DNA of 64,000 nucleotides from Burkholderia anthina. GTDB lineage: Bacteria; Pseudomonadota; Gammaproteobacteria; Burkholderiales; Burkholderiaceae. The notes beneath the pieces were generated by a model. It ran no database searches and was not told where the DNA came from. It saw only the letters and a program-made list of their open reading frames with translations. Shown one piece after another: positions 7,448-17,138 of this stretch. Numbering within the stretch: position 1 is the stretch's first letter; the number at the start of each line of letters is the position of its first letter. The stretch is from assembly GCF_902498995.1 (NCBI RefSeq), contig NZ_CABVLY010000006.1:1-64000 (forward strand). The letters are read 5' to 3'. The translations under genes were made by a program, and so were the position numbers.

Positions 7448-7815
7448 GCGTCCTCCACGATGGAAAGACTCGCGCCGTCGGCGACCGACGCGTCGAGCGC
7501 ATACGGATCGACACCGTCGAGGCAGCCGAGATTGACGCGCCAGCAGCCGGGGTCCTTGCGCGTCTGGTGGAACGGATAGACGCCGCAGCGGCTGCAGAAA
7601 TAGTGACGGGCGGTGCGCGTGTTGAAGCGGTAGAGCGTGAGCGCGCCCTCGCCTGCGACGATTTTCAGGTCGCGCGCGGGGAACATCGGGCTCATCAGCG
7701 CACCGCGGCGGCGGCAGAGGCTGCAGTTGCAGCGAGCCGCCGGCGCAAGCGCGGTAAGGACTTCGAATCGGACGGTCCCGCAATGGCAGGACCCGTTGAA
7801 CCACGTGGCAGACAT
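7444..7815 (-). CDS. GFA-family zinc protein
   Basis: A 123-residue protein of the GFA/CENP-V fold (glutathione-dependent formaldehyde-activating enzyme-like). The zinc-binding cysteines are visible: GSCHCGTVRFEV near the N-terminus, CNCSLCRRRGAL around residue 30, and FCSRCGVYPFHQ around residue 75. The family binds two Zn ions. Only some members relate to S-hydroxymethylglutathione formation, so the enzyme activity should not be assumed. It is followed by an overlapping small frame and sits between ohrR and a nitronate monooxygenase on the same strand. Confidence 0.88.
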   Translation of the reverse strand: MSATWFNGSCHCGTVRFEVLTALAPAARCNCSLCRRRGALMSPMFPARDLKIVAGEGALTLYRFNTRTARHYFCSRCGVYPFHQTRKDPGCWRVNLGCLDGVDPYALDASVADGASLSIVEDA

Positions 7816-7956
7816 GATGCGCTCCTCGAGAGGTCATGCCTGCGTTATAGCGGATGCGTGTCGATGCGTTGTATCGCGCTGTATCCGCACGGCGCGCAGA
7901 TACAGCGCGTTGCAATTTTGCGGCGCCGGATGCGTGTGGCCGCGTATATCGGGAAA

Positions 7957-9057
7957 TCAGTCCAGCGCGTGCTGCAGCCGCGCGATGGCCGCGCGCGTTT
8001 CGCGCTCGAGCGTCGCGAACAGTTCCGCGGCCGGCAGCGACCGGACGAGCGGCGCGGCCTGCCCGGCCCATTGCGCGCCGTAGCCGAACTCGCCTTTCGC
8101 CTTCGCGGCCGCATGCAGCGCCTTGCCCGCGTCGTAGGCGATCGGATAGGCCGGCGTGGCGGGTGCATGCGGATCGTCACCGAGCGCGGTCAGCCGGTTC
8201 GCGATGCCGCGCGCGATGCGGCCGGAAATCGCGCTCGTGAACGTCGTGCGCCATGCGGCCTCGCCGAGGATCGCGCGACGATAGCCGTCGTCGATCGACG
8301 TCTCCGGGCAGGCGACGAAGGCCGTGCCGAGCTGCGCGGCCTGCGCGCCGAGCGCGAGCGCGGCGGCCACGCCGTCGCCGTCCATGATGCCGCCTGCCGC
8401 GATCACCGGCAGCGCGCATTCGCGCACGATCAGGCGTGTCAGCGCGAACGTGCCGAGCCGGTCGTCGCGAGCCGTCGAGTCGAACACGCCGCGGTGCCCG
8501 CCGGCCTCGATGCCCTGCGCGACGATCGCATCGATGCCGGCCGCGGCAATCTGCCGGGCTTCGTCGAGATTCGTCGCGGCCGCGAACAGCGTGATGCCCG
8601 CGCGCTTCAACGTGGCGATCGCCTCGTCGGACGGCAACCCGAAATGGAAGCTGACGACGGCGGGTTTTTCATCGAGCAGCATCGCGAGCATCGCGTCGTC
8701 CGCGACGAAGCTCGTGTAGATCTCCGACAGCGACGCGGGCGGCGTCGCGCCCTGTTCGCGAAACGCCGGCGCGAGCCACTCGAGCCACGCGCGTTCGACG
8801 GCGGCGTCGGCGACGGCCGGCTGGTGGCAGAACAGGTTGACGTTGAACGGCCGGCCGGTGAGCGCGCGCGTGTCGCGGATCATCTTGCGCGCACCGTCGG
8901 CGTTCGTCGCACCGACGCCCAGCGAGCCGAGGCCGCCCGCGTTCGACACGGCCGCCGCCAGCGCCGGCGTGCTGACGCCGGCCATCGGCGCCTGGATGAT
9001 CGGGACGCGGATGCCGAGCGCGCGCAACAGGGTCCGGTTGTCGGTCGGGGGATTCAT
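7957..9057 (-). CDS. Nitronate monooxygenase
   Basis: A 366-residue FMN-binding TIM-barrel enzyme of the nitronate monooxygenase (2-nitropropane dioxygenase) family, which oxidises alkyl nitronates to carbonyls and nitrite. The N-terminal [20 protein letters not shown], the [11 protein letters not shown] segment that holds the catalytic His, [11 protein letters not shown], and [18 protein letters not shown] are all family hallmarks. The open frame reaches 9144. I chose ATG 9057 because AGGAGA lies 9 bases upstream and the following [15 protein letters not shown] begins the homologous region. It has no evident partner gene; the neighbours on this strand are a GFA protein and MFS transporters. 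Confidence 0.9.
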   Translation of the reverse strand: MNPPTDNRTLLRALGIRVPIIQAPMAGVSTPALAAAVSNAGGLGSLGVGATNADGARKMIRDTRALTGRPFNVNLFCHQPAVADAAVERAWLEWLAPAFREQGATPPASLSEIYTSFVADDAMLAMLLDEKPAVVSFHFGLPSDEAIATLKRAGITLFAAATNLDEARQIAAAGIDAIVAQGIEAGGHRGVFDSTARDDRLGTFALTRLIVRECALPVIAAGGIMDGDGVAAALALGAQAAQLGTAFVACPETSIDDGYRRAILGEAAWRTTFTSAISGRIARGIANRLTALGDDPHAPATPAYPIAYDAGKALHAAAKAKGEFGYGAQWAGQAAPLVRSLPAAELFATLERETRAAIARLQHALD

Positions 9058-9328
9058 CGTCGGTTGTCTCCTGCAATGTCCGGAATTGGAATGCCCCGCC
9101 GCATGCGGACGAAGCTGCCGGGTCGGGGTCGGCATACTGCGCATTTCAGCGGTTTCGCGCAGGGCCGGTGATGCGAAAAGCGGTTTCGAGCGTGTCAGGG
9201 CAGCCGTGCGATGATGCTAGTCCAAACGTGCGGCCAAGGCGTGATATACCGTCGGTTTGTCGCGGCGCTGCAACCGAGGCGCCCCGCAACTGCGTCCATG
9301 CTACGCCACTACCCAGCCCGCCGGCCCG

Positions 9329-10594
9329 TTATCGGGCAACGCGGCCGCGCACGCGGTAAACAAACGTCGCGCAGATCGCGAGCAGCGCGGCCGTCACGAA
9401 GAACACCGAGTGCAGGCCGAGCGCGACGCCGATCTGGCCGCCGATTACCGGTCCGATTACCTGTCCGCTGAACTGCGCGGATTGTAGATAGCCGAGCATC
9501 TGCCCCGTCGCGTGCTCGTCGACGGATTGCCGGACCAGCTTGCCGATCGACGGCAGCAGCCCCGCGAGCGTCATTCCCATCAGCCCGCGCAGCGCGGCGA
9601 GCTGCCACCACTGTGTGACGAACGCCTGCGGCACCATCGCAAGCGCGGTCAGCAGCAGGCAGCAGACGATCACGTTCCAACTGCCGATCCGATCGGCGAG
9701 CGCGCCGAGCCTGGCGGCGGTCAGCATGCTGCCGAGCGCCGAACATGCCATCACGACGCCCGCAACGCGCGCGAGATGATCGGTGCCGACGCCGAGCCCG
9801 CCGATATAGACCGTGATGATGGGCTCGATCGACATGTTTGCGAGCAACACCATCATCGCCGTCACGAGCAGTGCCGCGAGCGCCGCGGAATCCGTACGCC
9901 GCGGCGCGCCTGGCGTATTCGTTCGAGTGCGCGTCTTCGCGTCGATTTCCGGGCGAAAGTCCTCTTTCACGATGACGATCGTCAGCAGCGCGGCGACAGC
10001 GATCATGGCGCCTCCCGCGAAGAATGTGCCGCGAATGCCGAGCCAGCCCGGCAGCAATCCGCCGACGAGCGGGCCGACGAGGTTGCCCGCGAGCGCGCCT
10101 GTCGACAGGATGCCGAGCGCCCAGCCCGCGCGCTCGCGCGGCGCCTGGGTGCCGACCATCACGGTCGATGCCGATGCATAGCCGCCGACGAGCCCGGCGA
10201 TGAGCCGCAGCGCGACGAGTTGATGGACGGTATGCGCGACGCCGATCAGCGACATCACGACGGCCATCCCGATCGCCGCGCGCACGAGCATCGGTTTGCG
10301 GCCAAAACGGTCCGCGAGACGGCCCCATAACGGCGCCGTGACCGCAGTGCCAAGAAAGGTGGCGCTGAACGCGACGCCCGACCACCGGATCACGTCCGAC
10401 TGCGTGTCGACACCGAGTTGCCGCACGTACAGCGGGAGGAACGGCAGCAACATGCTCAGGCTCACGAGCGTCGTGAACGAACCGAACACGCACACGGCCA
10501 GATTGCGCCGCCAATAGCGCTCATGGCGTTCGGTATAGCTAGTCGTGGGCCGCTCGGGGCGTGCCGCGGCCGGGGCCTGGGCGGTCGTGCTCAT
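9329..10594 (-). CDS. MFS efflux transporter
   Basis: A 421-residue 12-helix major facilitator. The motif-A loop GRLADRFGRKPMLV follows helix 2, and a second-half copy reads ARLGALADRIGSW. The layout resembles drug-efflux MFS proteins of the MdtG kind. The start ATG at 10594 overlaps the stop of the upstream MFS gene by four bases (ATGA), so the two are translationally coupled. The open frame is continuous with the upstream region, but the hydrophilic lead MSTTAQAPAAARPERPTTSY marks the true N-terminus. The substrate is unknown. Confidence 0.85.
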   Translation of the reverse strand: MSTTAQAPAAARPERPTTSYTERHERYWRRNLAVCVFGSFTTLVSLSMLLPFLPLYVRQLGVDTQSDVIRWSGVAFSATFLGTAVTAPLWGRLADRFGRKPMLVRAAIGMAVVMSLIGVAHTVHQLVALRLIAGLVGGYASASTVMVGTQAPRERAGWALGILSTGALAGNLVGPLVGGLLPGWLGIRGTFFAGGAMIAVAALLTIVIVKEDFRPEIDAKTRTRTNTPGAPRRTDSAALAALLVTAMMVLLANMSIEPIITVYIGGLGVGTDHLARVAGVVMACSALGSMLTAARLGALADRIGSWNVIVCCLLLTALAMVPQAFVTQWWQLAALRGLMGMTLAGLLPSIGKLVRQSVDEHATGQMLGYLQSAQFSGQVIGPVIGGQIGVALGLHSVFFVTAALLAICATFVYRVRGRVAR

Positions 10595-11808
10595 CGCGTC
10601 CTCGCCGTGGCGACCAGGTCGACCGCGAATGCCAGCGCCAGCGCGACGGCGCCGACGGTAAACAGGGTTTCGTAATGGCCACCGCCCGATGCGAACAGGA
10701 ACGACAGGCCGTAGGCGGCCACCGCCTGCATGATCGCGAAGCTGGTCGTCGCGCTGCGCCATGCGCTCTTCGCGACCGACGGATGATGTGCAAGCAGTTC
10801 GTTCACGCGTCCAAGCGCGAGCGGCACGATACCCGGCGTGAACGCACCGACCAGCACGCTCGACACGATCAGCGCAGCCGGGCCCATGCCGAGCCCCGGC
10901 AGCACGACGGCGACGGCCTCGATCGCGAACGCGATACGCAGCGCGCGGCCGAAGCCGGCGCGATCGGCCAGGTGCCCGCACGCGAGCGGCCCGACGGTCG
11001 CGCCGAGACCGTACAGCACCCAGTACTGCGCGCCCGCGTCGACGCCTCTGCCGAGCCCGCGCGCGACATAGTCGACGAGAAAGATCATGTGCGGAACGAG
11101 TCCCACCGCGTTTAGCCCGTATTCGACGTACAGCGCGCGCAGGCTGCCGGTCGGCACGTCGCGTCCGTGCGCGGCATGCGACGGGACGGCCGCCGTGGGG
11201 GGCACATCGTTCGCGGGCCAGCCGTGCCATGTGGCGGCGGTCAGCAGCAGCGACACGATCGCGAGCCCGAGCCACGTCTCGGTGAGGCCCTGCCGCAGCA
11301 GGATCGGTACGATCGTGCCCGATGCCGCGATACCGAGACCGATTCCGGTGAAGATGCCGCCGCTCGCGAACCCGCGCCGTGCCGGCGGCACGTGCGTGAG
11401 GATCGCCGGCGCGGCGAGCACCATCAGTGCGCCGCCCGACAGGCCGGACGCGAAACGCCAGACGAAGAACCACAGGAACGACACGGGCGCCGCGCACGCG
11501 ACGAATGCGAGCGTCGCGAGCAGCATCATCGCGCGCAGCACGGACGTCGAGCCGGCGCGGCGCGCCAGTGTGCCGGCAACGAGTGCCCCGGCCAGATAGC
11601 CGCCGAGGTTGGCTGCGCCGAGATATGCGGCGCTCGACTCGGGAAACCAGTGCGCGCCGATGATCGCCGGTAGCAGCGGCGTGTACGCAAACCGTGCCAG
11701 GCCGATGCCGATCAGGCTCGCGCTGGCGCCGGACACCGTGCCGCGCCACACGTTGAACGCCGGCGCATGCGGCCGGTCGAGATGCGCTTTTTGCAAGTGG
11801 ACCTCCAT
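10591..11808 (-). CDS. YbfB/YjiJ-family MFS transporter
   Basis: A 405-residue 12-helix permease. The N-terminal region GIGLARFAYTPLLPAIIG is diagnostic of the YbfB/YjiJ branch of MFS transporters, whose substrates are undefined. It overlaps the next MFS gene by four bases, giving a two-transporter operon, which is unusual because both are complete 12-helix carriers of different subfamilies. A LysR gene lies upstream on the same strand, separated by a large inverted repeat (11852-11919). Confidence 0.87.
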   Translation of the reverse strand: MEVHLQKAHLDRPHAPAFNVWRGTVSGASASLIGIGLARFAYTPLLPAIIGAHWFPESSAAYLGAANLGGYLAGALVAGTLARRAGSTSVLRAMMLLATLAFVACAAPVSFLWFFVWRFASGLSGGALMVLAAPAILTHVPPARRGFASGGIFTGIGLGIAASGTIVPILLRQGLTETWLGLAIVSLLLTAATWHGWPANDVPPTAAVPSHAAHGRDVPTGSLRALYVEYGLNAVGLVPHMIFLVDYVARGLGRGVDAGAQYWVLYGLGATVGPLACGHLADRAGFGRALRIAFAIEAVAVVLPGLGMGPAALIVSSVLVGAFTPGIVPLALGRVNELLAHHPSVAKSAWRSATTSFAIMQAVAAYGLSFLFASGGGHYETLFTVGAVALALAFAVDLVATARTR

Positions 11809-11851
11809 TCACGGGACGGGCGTCCGTACGCCCGTCGGTTGAAGGGAGTCT

Positions 11852-11919
11852 AGATTGAACCGAAGATCGGGTGAATCCATGAAATGCGGAAGCCATTCTT
11901 CCGAATTTCGGTTCAATCT
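11852..11919. repeat. Nested inverted repeat at the LysR 3' end
   Basis: Outer arms AGATTGAACCGAA (11852-11864) and TTCGGTTCAATCT (11907-11919) are perfect 13-mers 42 bases apart. Between them is a 6-bp hairpin, CGGAAG / CTTCCG (11887-11903). The right arm contains the LysR stop codon. It could terminate the LysR transcript or be an operator for the MFS pair. Confidence 0.6.
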
Positions 11920-12839
11920 CCGTCGGTCATGGCGGCTAGTTGCGCGAAATGTTCGCGCAGCCGGGGTGTGGCGAAATCGACGAACGTCCGTACCTTCGGG
12001 ACCGTCAGCCGTCCGTATGGCGTGACCAGATGGATCGGCAGCGGCGCGTGCTCGCTGTCGCGCAGCACGATCCGTAACGCGCCGTCCCGGACCTGCTCGG
12101 CGACGTGATACGAGAAGAGCCGCGTGACGCCGTGGCCGGCGAGCGCCGACGCGACGGCGCCGCGGATCGTGTTGACGATGAAGCGCGGCGTGAACTGGAC
12201 GACCTGCGGAAGCGCCGACCGTCCCGATGGCGGGAAGCTCCACGAATCGAGCCCGAAATGCGTCATCGAGATGATCCGCTGTTGCGCGAGATCGGCGGGA
12301 ACGGCGATCGGCGGATGCGATGCCAGATAGTCGGGCGCGGCAACGACGACCCGTCGTACCGCGCCGACCGGAATCGCGACGAGCGTCGAATCGGTCAGGT
12401 GCGCGATGCGCAGCGCGACGTCGATCCCCTCGTCGATCAGGCTGACGGGGCGGTCGAGCAGTTGCAGCCGAATCGACACGGCAGGATGGCGATCGATGAA
12501 TTCGTCGAGAAGCGCACGCAGCACGCCTTCGCCCGCGGCGACCGGCGCGGTGACCGTCAAGAGCCCGCGCGGTGCCGAGTGCTCGTCGGCAATCAGCATG
12601 TCGGCTTCCTCGAGATCCCCGAGAATGCGGCGGCATGCCGCCGCATAGCGCTCACCGGCTTCGCTCAGGCGGATCGTGCGCGTGGTGCGATACAGCAACG
12701 CAGTGCCGGTATGCGCTTCGAGAAAGGCAATCGCACGGCTGACTGCCGCCGGCGAGCGGCCGAGTCGGCGGCTCGCGCCCGCGAGACTGCCCTCGTCCAG
12801 CGTGGCGACGAATACCTTCATCGCATCGATTCGGTCCAT
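11913..12839 (-). CDS. LysR-family transcriptional regulator
   Basis: A 308-residue LysR regulator of the subgroup that begins MDRIDAMKVFVATLDEGSLA. The recognition helix region is GRSPAAVSRAIAFLEAHTG, and the effector domain follows with the familiar GLLTVTAPVAAGE stretch. The frame is open far upstream, but ATG 12839 matches the conserved family N-terminus. It is upstream of, and on the same strand as, two coupled MFS genes, which are likely targets. It is divergent from an SGNH hydrolase gene. Confidence 0.9.
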   Translation of the reverse strand: MDRIDAMKVFVATLDEGSLAGASRRLGRSPAAVSRAIAFLEAHTGTALLYRTTRTIRLSEAGERYAAACRRILGDLEEADMLIADEHSAPRGLLTVTAPVAAGEGVLRALLDEFIDRHPAVSIRLQLLDRPVSLIDEGIDVALRIAHLTDSTLVAIPVGAVRRVVVAAPDYLASHPPIAVPADLAQQRIISMTHFGLDSWSFPPSGRSALPQVVQFTPRFIVNTIRGAVASALAGHGVTRLFSYHVAEQVRDGALRIVLRDSEHAPLPIHLVTPYGRLTVPKVRTFVDFATPRLREHFAQLAAMTDGD

Positions 12840-12987
12840 GGCGTATGAGTGAGCGCAGATGTGGGGGTGTTCGGCGGCGGGAAGGCCAGCGCGCAGTCTA
12901 CCGTACGCGCGCCGTATCTCCCGACCGGCTCCGTCGGGCCGCTTCATGAAATACTCTTTATCCACGCTTTCTTCCGGAATTGCCGCG

Positions 12988-14124
12988 ATGCGCGAAATGC
13001 CTGCCGTGCCCTCGGCCTTTTTCACCGTCACGCGTCGCGCGCTGGCGTGCGTCGCGGCGTTGCTGTTCGCCGTGCCCGAATTTGCCGGTTCGACCCCGGA
13101 CTCGCCTGCCGGGCCGTCGTCGCCTGACGGCCGCACGACACAACACATCCTGTTCGTCGGCGACAGCCTCACGCACGGCCGCTACACGCCCGTGCGTTCG
13201 TACGGCGCGATGCGTACCGGCAGCCAGGCGGCCGATGGCGACGCGTCGGTCGTCGACGAAAACGACGGGCAAACCGGCGTGCGCGCGGAACGCGAACCGG
13301 GCCCGTGGGGCGGCATTCCGGGCATCGTCGCGCGTTTCGCGCTCGAAGCCGGGCTCGACTATGACGTCCATCTCGAGGCGATGTCGGCGACGAGCCTCGC
13401 GAAACACGACCGCGTCGCATCGGACGTGATCGATCGCCCCGTCTGGGATGCGGTCGTGCTGCAGGAACTGAGCGCGAAGCCGCTGCCGTTCGCGCTCACG
13501 CACAGCCGCGCCAGCGATCCGGCCGGCTTCTGCGCCAGCGTCGCGAAGCTGGCGCGCGGCATTCGGGCGGCCGCACCGCAGGCACGCGTCTATCTGTACG
13601 AAACCTGGCCGCGCGCCGATCTCGCGAAAGCGCTCGCCGGTGCGCCGGACAGCGACGGTTTTCACGCGCGCTACGTCGAGCGTCTCGCCGAGCTCGTCGC
13701 CGCGTATCGCGATGCGTACGAAGGCGCGCGCCGGACCGACCCGTCGATCGTCGCCGTCGCACCGGTCGGGCGCGCGTGGCAGCGTGCGTGGGCGACGGGG
13801 GTCGTCGCCGCCGATCCGTATGCGCCGTCCGGCGCGCCGCTGCTGTGGTACGGCATCCGCGCGCAGAACGACCCGCCGATCTCGCGGCCCGACTATCTGC
13901 ATCCGGGCGTGCTCGGCGCGTATCTGAGCGCGCTCGTGCTGTTCCAGCAGATCAGCGGCGTCGACGTCCGCACGTTCGGGGCGCGCGAGCAGGCGGCCGC
14001 GCAGCTCGGCATCGCGCCGGACATGGCGGCAAGCCTGCAGGCCGTCGCGTCGGATACGGTGCGGCATGAGCAGGCGGACGCAAATGCGGCGGCCGAACAC
14101 GCCGATCCGTGCGCATTGCCGTGA
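12988..14124 (+). CDS. Secreted SGNH/GDSL-type hydrolase-like protein
   Basis: About 378 residues from ATG 12988. A signal peptide is visible (two Arg, then ALACVAALLFAV and a small-residue cleavage region). Block I of the SGNH fold is ILFVGDSLTHGRY with the nucleophile Ser. The C-terminal DYLHPGVLGAYLSALVLF supplies the Asp-x-x-His block V. Such proteins are esterases or acyl-hydrolases acting on unknown substrates. The frame is open from 12859, with other ATGs at 12946 and 12997, so the exact start is unsure. A striking 8-bp tandem repeat begins 25 bp after the stop. Confidence 0.8.
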   Translation: MREMPAVPSAFFTVTRRALACVAALLFAVPEFAGSTPDSPAGPSSPDGRTTQHILFVGDSLTHGRYTPVRSYGAMRTGSQAADGDASVVDENDGQTGVRAEREPGPWGGIPGIVARFALEAGLDYDVHLEAMSATSLAKHDRVASDVIDRPVWDAVVLQELSAKPLPFALTHSRASDPAGFCASVAKLARGIRAAAPQARVYLYETWPRADLAKALAGAPDSDGFHARYVERLAELVAAYRDAYEGARRTDPSIVAVAPVGRAWQRAWATGVVAADPYAPSGAPLLWYGIRAQNDPPISRPDYLHPGVLGAYLSALVLFQQISGVDVRTFGAREQAAAQLGIAPDMAASLQAVASDTVRHEQADANAAAEHADPCALP

Positions 14125-14149
14125 ACCCGGACGGCGCACGCCAGTCGTT

Positions 14150-14229
14150 GAGCTGACGAGCTGACGAGCTGACGAGCTGACGAGCTGACGAGCTGACGAG
14201 CTGACGAGCTGACGAGCTGACGAGCTGAC
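14150..14229. repeat. Tandem repeat: 10 copies of GAGCTGAC
   Basis: Ten uninterrupted perfect copies of the octamer GAGCTGAC, 80 bp in all, starting 25 bp downstream of the SGNH hydrolase stop codon. An 8-bp unit is not a multiple of three and is of the kind that changes copy number by slippage. It lies outside coding sequence, so any effect would be on RNA structure, termination or spacing. Confidence 0.95.
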
Positions 14230-14616
14230 GAATGCGCGAGGTGCGCCGCGCCGGTGCATTCAACCGTGCGCGGATGTGCAATGGCGCCGCGCGCAGTCAT
14301 GACTCGCCGCAGCCGTTCGGCTTCAACGCCCCATGGTTTTCCCTGCCCCGGCGCTCGCCCGCTGGCCGGGCCCGCATCCGACGCCCGCCCGGCGGGCGTT
14401 TCGCAGCCTTTCTGCGCAGGAAAGGATGCTTGAGGCATCCGCAATTATCGCGCCGCGCGAATTCGCCGACCATGTTTCGGACGATCGGCGCCGCCCGCGC
14501 ATCCGGCCTTTGACGGGCCGCGCGCGCCCCGCCGTCGCGTCGCGCGACCGGGCCCGTGATGCCGGCCGCGAACGGCCGGGCGCTGCGCCACGGCATATCG
14601 ATAATCAGGAGACACG
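14230..14616. other. Gene-free region upstream of the MFS carrier
   Basis: No supported gene. It contains CG-rich complementary stretches (for example around 14376-14405) and must hold the promoter of the MFS gene at 14617, which has the ribosome site CAGGAGACACG just before its ATG. No clear operator was found. Confidence 0.5.
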
Positions 14617-16074
14617 ATGAACAGCCAATCCCTCGACCTCGGCGGCAATGCGGGCGGACCCGCGTCCGCAAGACCGTCCGCGGCCCGGGCCGGCGCCGAT
14701 GCGGCGCCCCTTCCCGCCCGCAGCGTCACGCTCGGCGAATTCATGGACGACTTGCCGGTCGGCGCCTTGCACCGGTTCGTCGTGTGGGTGATCGGCATCG
14801 GGCTGTTCTTCGACATGTACGAGATCTTCCTCGTCAGCACGATCGGCACCGCGTTGCAGCACGAATACGGACTGAGCCGGCAAAGCGCCGATTTCAAGCT
14901 GCTGCTCGCGTCCGCGTTCATCGGGATGTTCGTCGGCGCGGTCTGCCTGGGCAGCCTCGCCGACCGCATTGGCCGCCGCAAGGCGTTCCTGATGACGCTC
15001 GTCTGGTACAGCGCGTTCTCGCTGGTCGGCGCATTCTCGGTGAATGCCGACATGCTGGTCGCATGCCGGTTCCTGACGGGCATCGGCGTCGGCGCGATCT
15101 ATCCGGTCGCCGACAGCTTCCTGTCGGAAATCCTGCCGAAAGAAAAACGCGGGCGACTCGCCGCGTGGGCCTATACGACTTCCTACGTCGCGGTGCCGCT
15201 GGTCGGCTTCCTCGCGCTGTGGCTCAATCCGCTGCATATCGCGGGCGTGGCCGGCTGGCGCATCATCCTCGCGATCGGCAGCCTCGGCGCCGTGTACGTG
15301 CTGCTGATCCAGCACCGGTTGCCGGAAAGCCCGCGCTGGCTGCTCGCGCAAGGTCGCACGGCGGAAGCGCATGCCGCGGCGCGGCGCTTCGCGCAAAGCG
15401 CCGGCGTACGCGCACCCGAGCAGTTCGCCGAATCGGCCGAACCGCAGCGGCCGCTGCGCATCGGCGAGCGCATTGCGCTGCTGCGCCGTCAGCCGTACGG
15501 CAAGCGCTACCTGATGCTCGCGGTGTTCCATCTGTTCCAGGGCTTCGGCTATTACGGGTTCGGCACGCTCGCGGGCACGGTCGTCAAGAGCCGCGGCTTC
15601 GACGTGACGGACAGCACGCTGTTCATCGCACTGTCGTTCATCGGTTATCCGATCGGTTCGCTGCTGTCGATTCCGCTGCTGAACTGGATCGAGCGCCGCA
15701 CGCTCGTGATCGTGTCGATCCTGGCGATCGCCGCATTCGGGCTGGGCTTCGCGTATTCGGGCAATACGGCGCTGATCGTCTGCTTCGGTTTCCTGACGAC
15801 CTGCGCGTCGAACGTGTTCAGCAACGCGTATCACGTGTACCAGGCCGAGATCTTCCCGGCGCGCGTGCGCTCGACGGCGATCGGCAGCACGTATGCGCTG
15901 TCGCGCATCGTCAGCGGCGCGCTGCCGTTCATGCTGCTGCCGGTGCTCGCCGATTACGGCGCGGGCGCGATGTTCGGCGTGATCTCGGTCGCGCTCGGCA
16001 TCGTTGCCGTCACGCTGCGCGTGTTCGGGCCGCTGACCACGCGGCGCAGCCAGGACGACATCAACCCGGTGTAA
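14617..16074 (+). CDS. MFS transporter (sugar/organic-acid porter type)
   Basis: A 485-residue 12-helix MFS carrier with a hydrophilic N-terminal extension of about 45 residues. Motif A is GSLADRIGRRKAF after helix 2. The RFLTGIGVGAIYPVADSFLSE helix and the PESPRWLLAQGR segment after helix 6 are typical of the sugar-porter and aromatic-acid/H+ symporter branches. It starts at ATG 14617 behind GGAGA. The substrate is unknown. It is convergent with a LysR gene that heads a catabolic gene set, so it may import that pathway's substrate (inference). Confidence 0.88.
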   Translation: MNSQSLDLGGNAGGPASARPSAARAGADAAPLPARSVTLGEFMDDLPVGALHRFVVWVIGIGLFFDMYEIFLVSTIGTALQHEYGLSRQSADFKLLLASAFIGMFVGAVCLGSLADRIGRRKAFLMTLVWYSAFSLVGAFSVNADMLVACRFLTGIGVGAIYPVADSFLSEILPKEKRGRLAAWAYTTSYVAVPLVGFLALWLNPLHIAGVAGWRIILAIGSLGAVYVLLIQHRLPESPRWLLAQGRTAEAHAAARRFAQSAGVRAPEQFAESAEPQRPLRIGERIALLRRQPYGKRYLMLAVFHLFQGFGYYGFGTLAGTVVKSRGFDVTDSTLFIALSFIGYPIGSLLSIPLLNWIERRTLVIVSILAIAAFGLGFAYSGNTALIVCFGFLTTCASNVFSNAYHVYQAEIFPARVRSTAIGSTYALSRIVSGALPFMLLPVLADYGAGAMFGVISVALGIVAVTLRVFGPLTTRRSQDDINPV

Positions 16075-16095
16075 TGCCCGCTGGAATGCGACAAC

Positions 16096-16127
16096 CGCGC
16101 GGGGCGTGCCGATGCATGCCCCGCGCG
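16096..16127. terminator. Bidirectional hairpin terminator
   Basis: CGCGCGGGGC / GCCCCGCGCG, 10-bp perfect arms with a 12-base loop, between the convergent MFS and LysR genes. Confidence 0.6.
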
Positions 16128-16144
16128 TCGCGTTTGCGGCGCGC

Positions 16145-17038
16145 TCAGCGCGCCGACATGAAATCGAACAGCTTCGCGATGTCGGTGGTCAGCACGGTGC
16201 CGGCCTTCACGCCGACCCACAGCGTGCGTGTCGCCCACGCATCGTCGAGCTTCACGACCCCAAGCCGCGCTGCGCGCTCATGCGTCACCGCATCGCGCGG
16301 CAGCACGCCGATGCCGAGCCCAGCCTCGATCATCCGGCTCACGCCGTCGAAATTCGATACCTGGATGCGCAGCTTCAGCGAGCGCTCGGCCGCGAACGCG
16401 GCGTCGGTCATCCGCGTGAGCAGCGAACTGCCGTCGCTCAGGCCGACGTAGTCTTCATCGAGCGTATCCGCGAAGCGGATGCTGTCGTGTGCCGCGAAGC
16501 GATGCCCGCGCGGCACGAGCAGCACGAGTTCGTCGCGCCGGTACAGCCGGCGTTCGATGCCCGGCGCCGGCACGTTGTCGGCGAACACGCCGAGATCGGC
16601 CTTGCCGGACGCGAGCGCGTCGACGATCTCGTGGCTCAGCCGCTCTTCGAGACTGACCTTGATACCCGGGTTGCCGGTGAGGAACGCGGCGAGATCGGCC
16701 GGCAGGAACTGGACGATGGCCGACGTGTTGGTCCACACGTGGATGTGGCCGCGCACGCCGGCGACGTAGTCGCTCATCTCGTGCGCCATCCGGTTGACCT
16801 GCTCGATCACCTTCGCCGCATGGTCGAGCAGCGCGCGGCCCGCGGGCGTCAGCTCGACGCCGCGCGCATGCCGGACGAACAGCGCACTGCCCGTCACGCT
16901 CTCGAGTTCCGCAATGCGCTTGCTGACCGCGGACAGCGTGAGCTGCCCATGTTCGGCCGCTTTGGTCAGGCTGCCGTGCTCGGCGACGAGCGCGAACACG
17001 CGCAGGGACTGCAGATCGAAATGAAGCGGGTTCACCAT
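16145..17038 (-). CDS. LysR-family transcriptional regulator
   Basis: A 297-residue LysR regulator. The helix-turn-helix region is LQSLRVFALVAEHGSLTKAA with the recognition helix LTLSAVSKRIAELE, followed by a full-length effector-binding domain. It is the last gene of a leftward set (CoA-transferase, HMG-CoA-lyase-like, VOC, alpha/beta hydrolase), 100 bp after the hydrolase. A LysR gene at the 3' end of a catabolic cluster often controls it, but no binding site was assigned. Confidence 0.9.
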   Translation of the reverse strand: MVNPLHFDLQSLRVFALVAEHGSLTKAAEHGQLTLSAVSKRIAELESVTGSALFVRHARGVELTPAGRALLDHAAKVIEQVNRMAHEMSDYVAGVRGHIHVWTNTSAIVQFLPADLAAFLTGNPGIKVSLEERLSHEIVDALASGKADLGVFADNVPAPGIERRLYRRDELVLLVPRGHRFAAHDSIRFADTLDEDYVGLSDGSSLLTRMTDAAFAAERSLKLRIQVSNFDGVSRMIEAGLGIGVLPRDAVTHERAARLGVVKLDDAWATRTLWVGVKAGTVLTTDIAKLFDFMSAR

Positions 17039-17138
17039 GTCGTGGGTCCTGGGGGAAAGCCGTGCGGCGCGCGCGGCCAGTGCCGGAGCGGCCTGATGCC
17101 GATCATACGCGCGGCCGGGCGGCCGCGAAACGGCCCGG

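Noticed and set aside
14150..14229. Possible CRISPR array or coding repeat
   Set aside because: The unit is 8 bp with no spacers, and the minus-strand peptides it can encode (RQLVSSSA-type) have no supporting start or homology. It is a simple tandem repeat.
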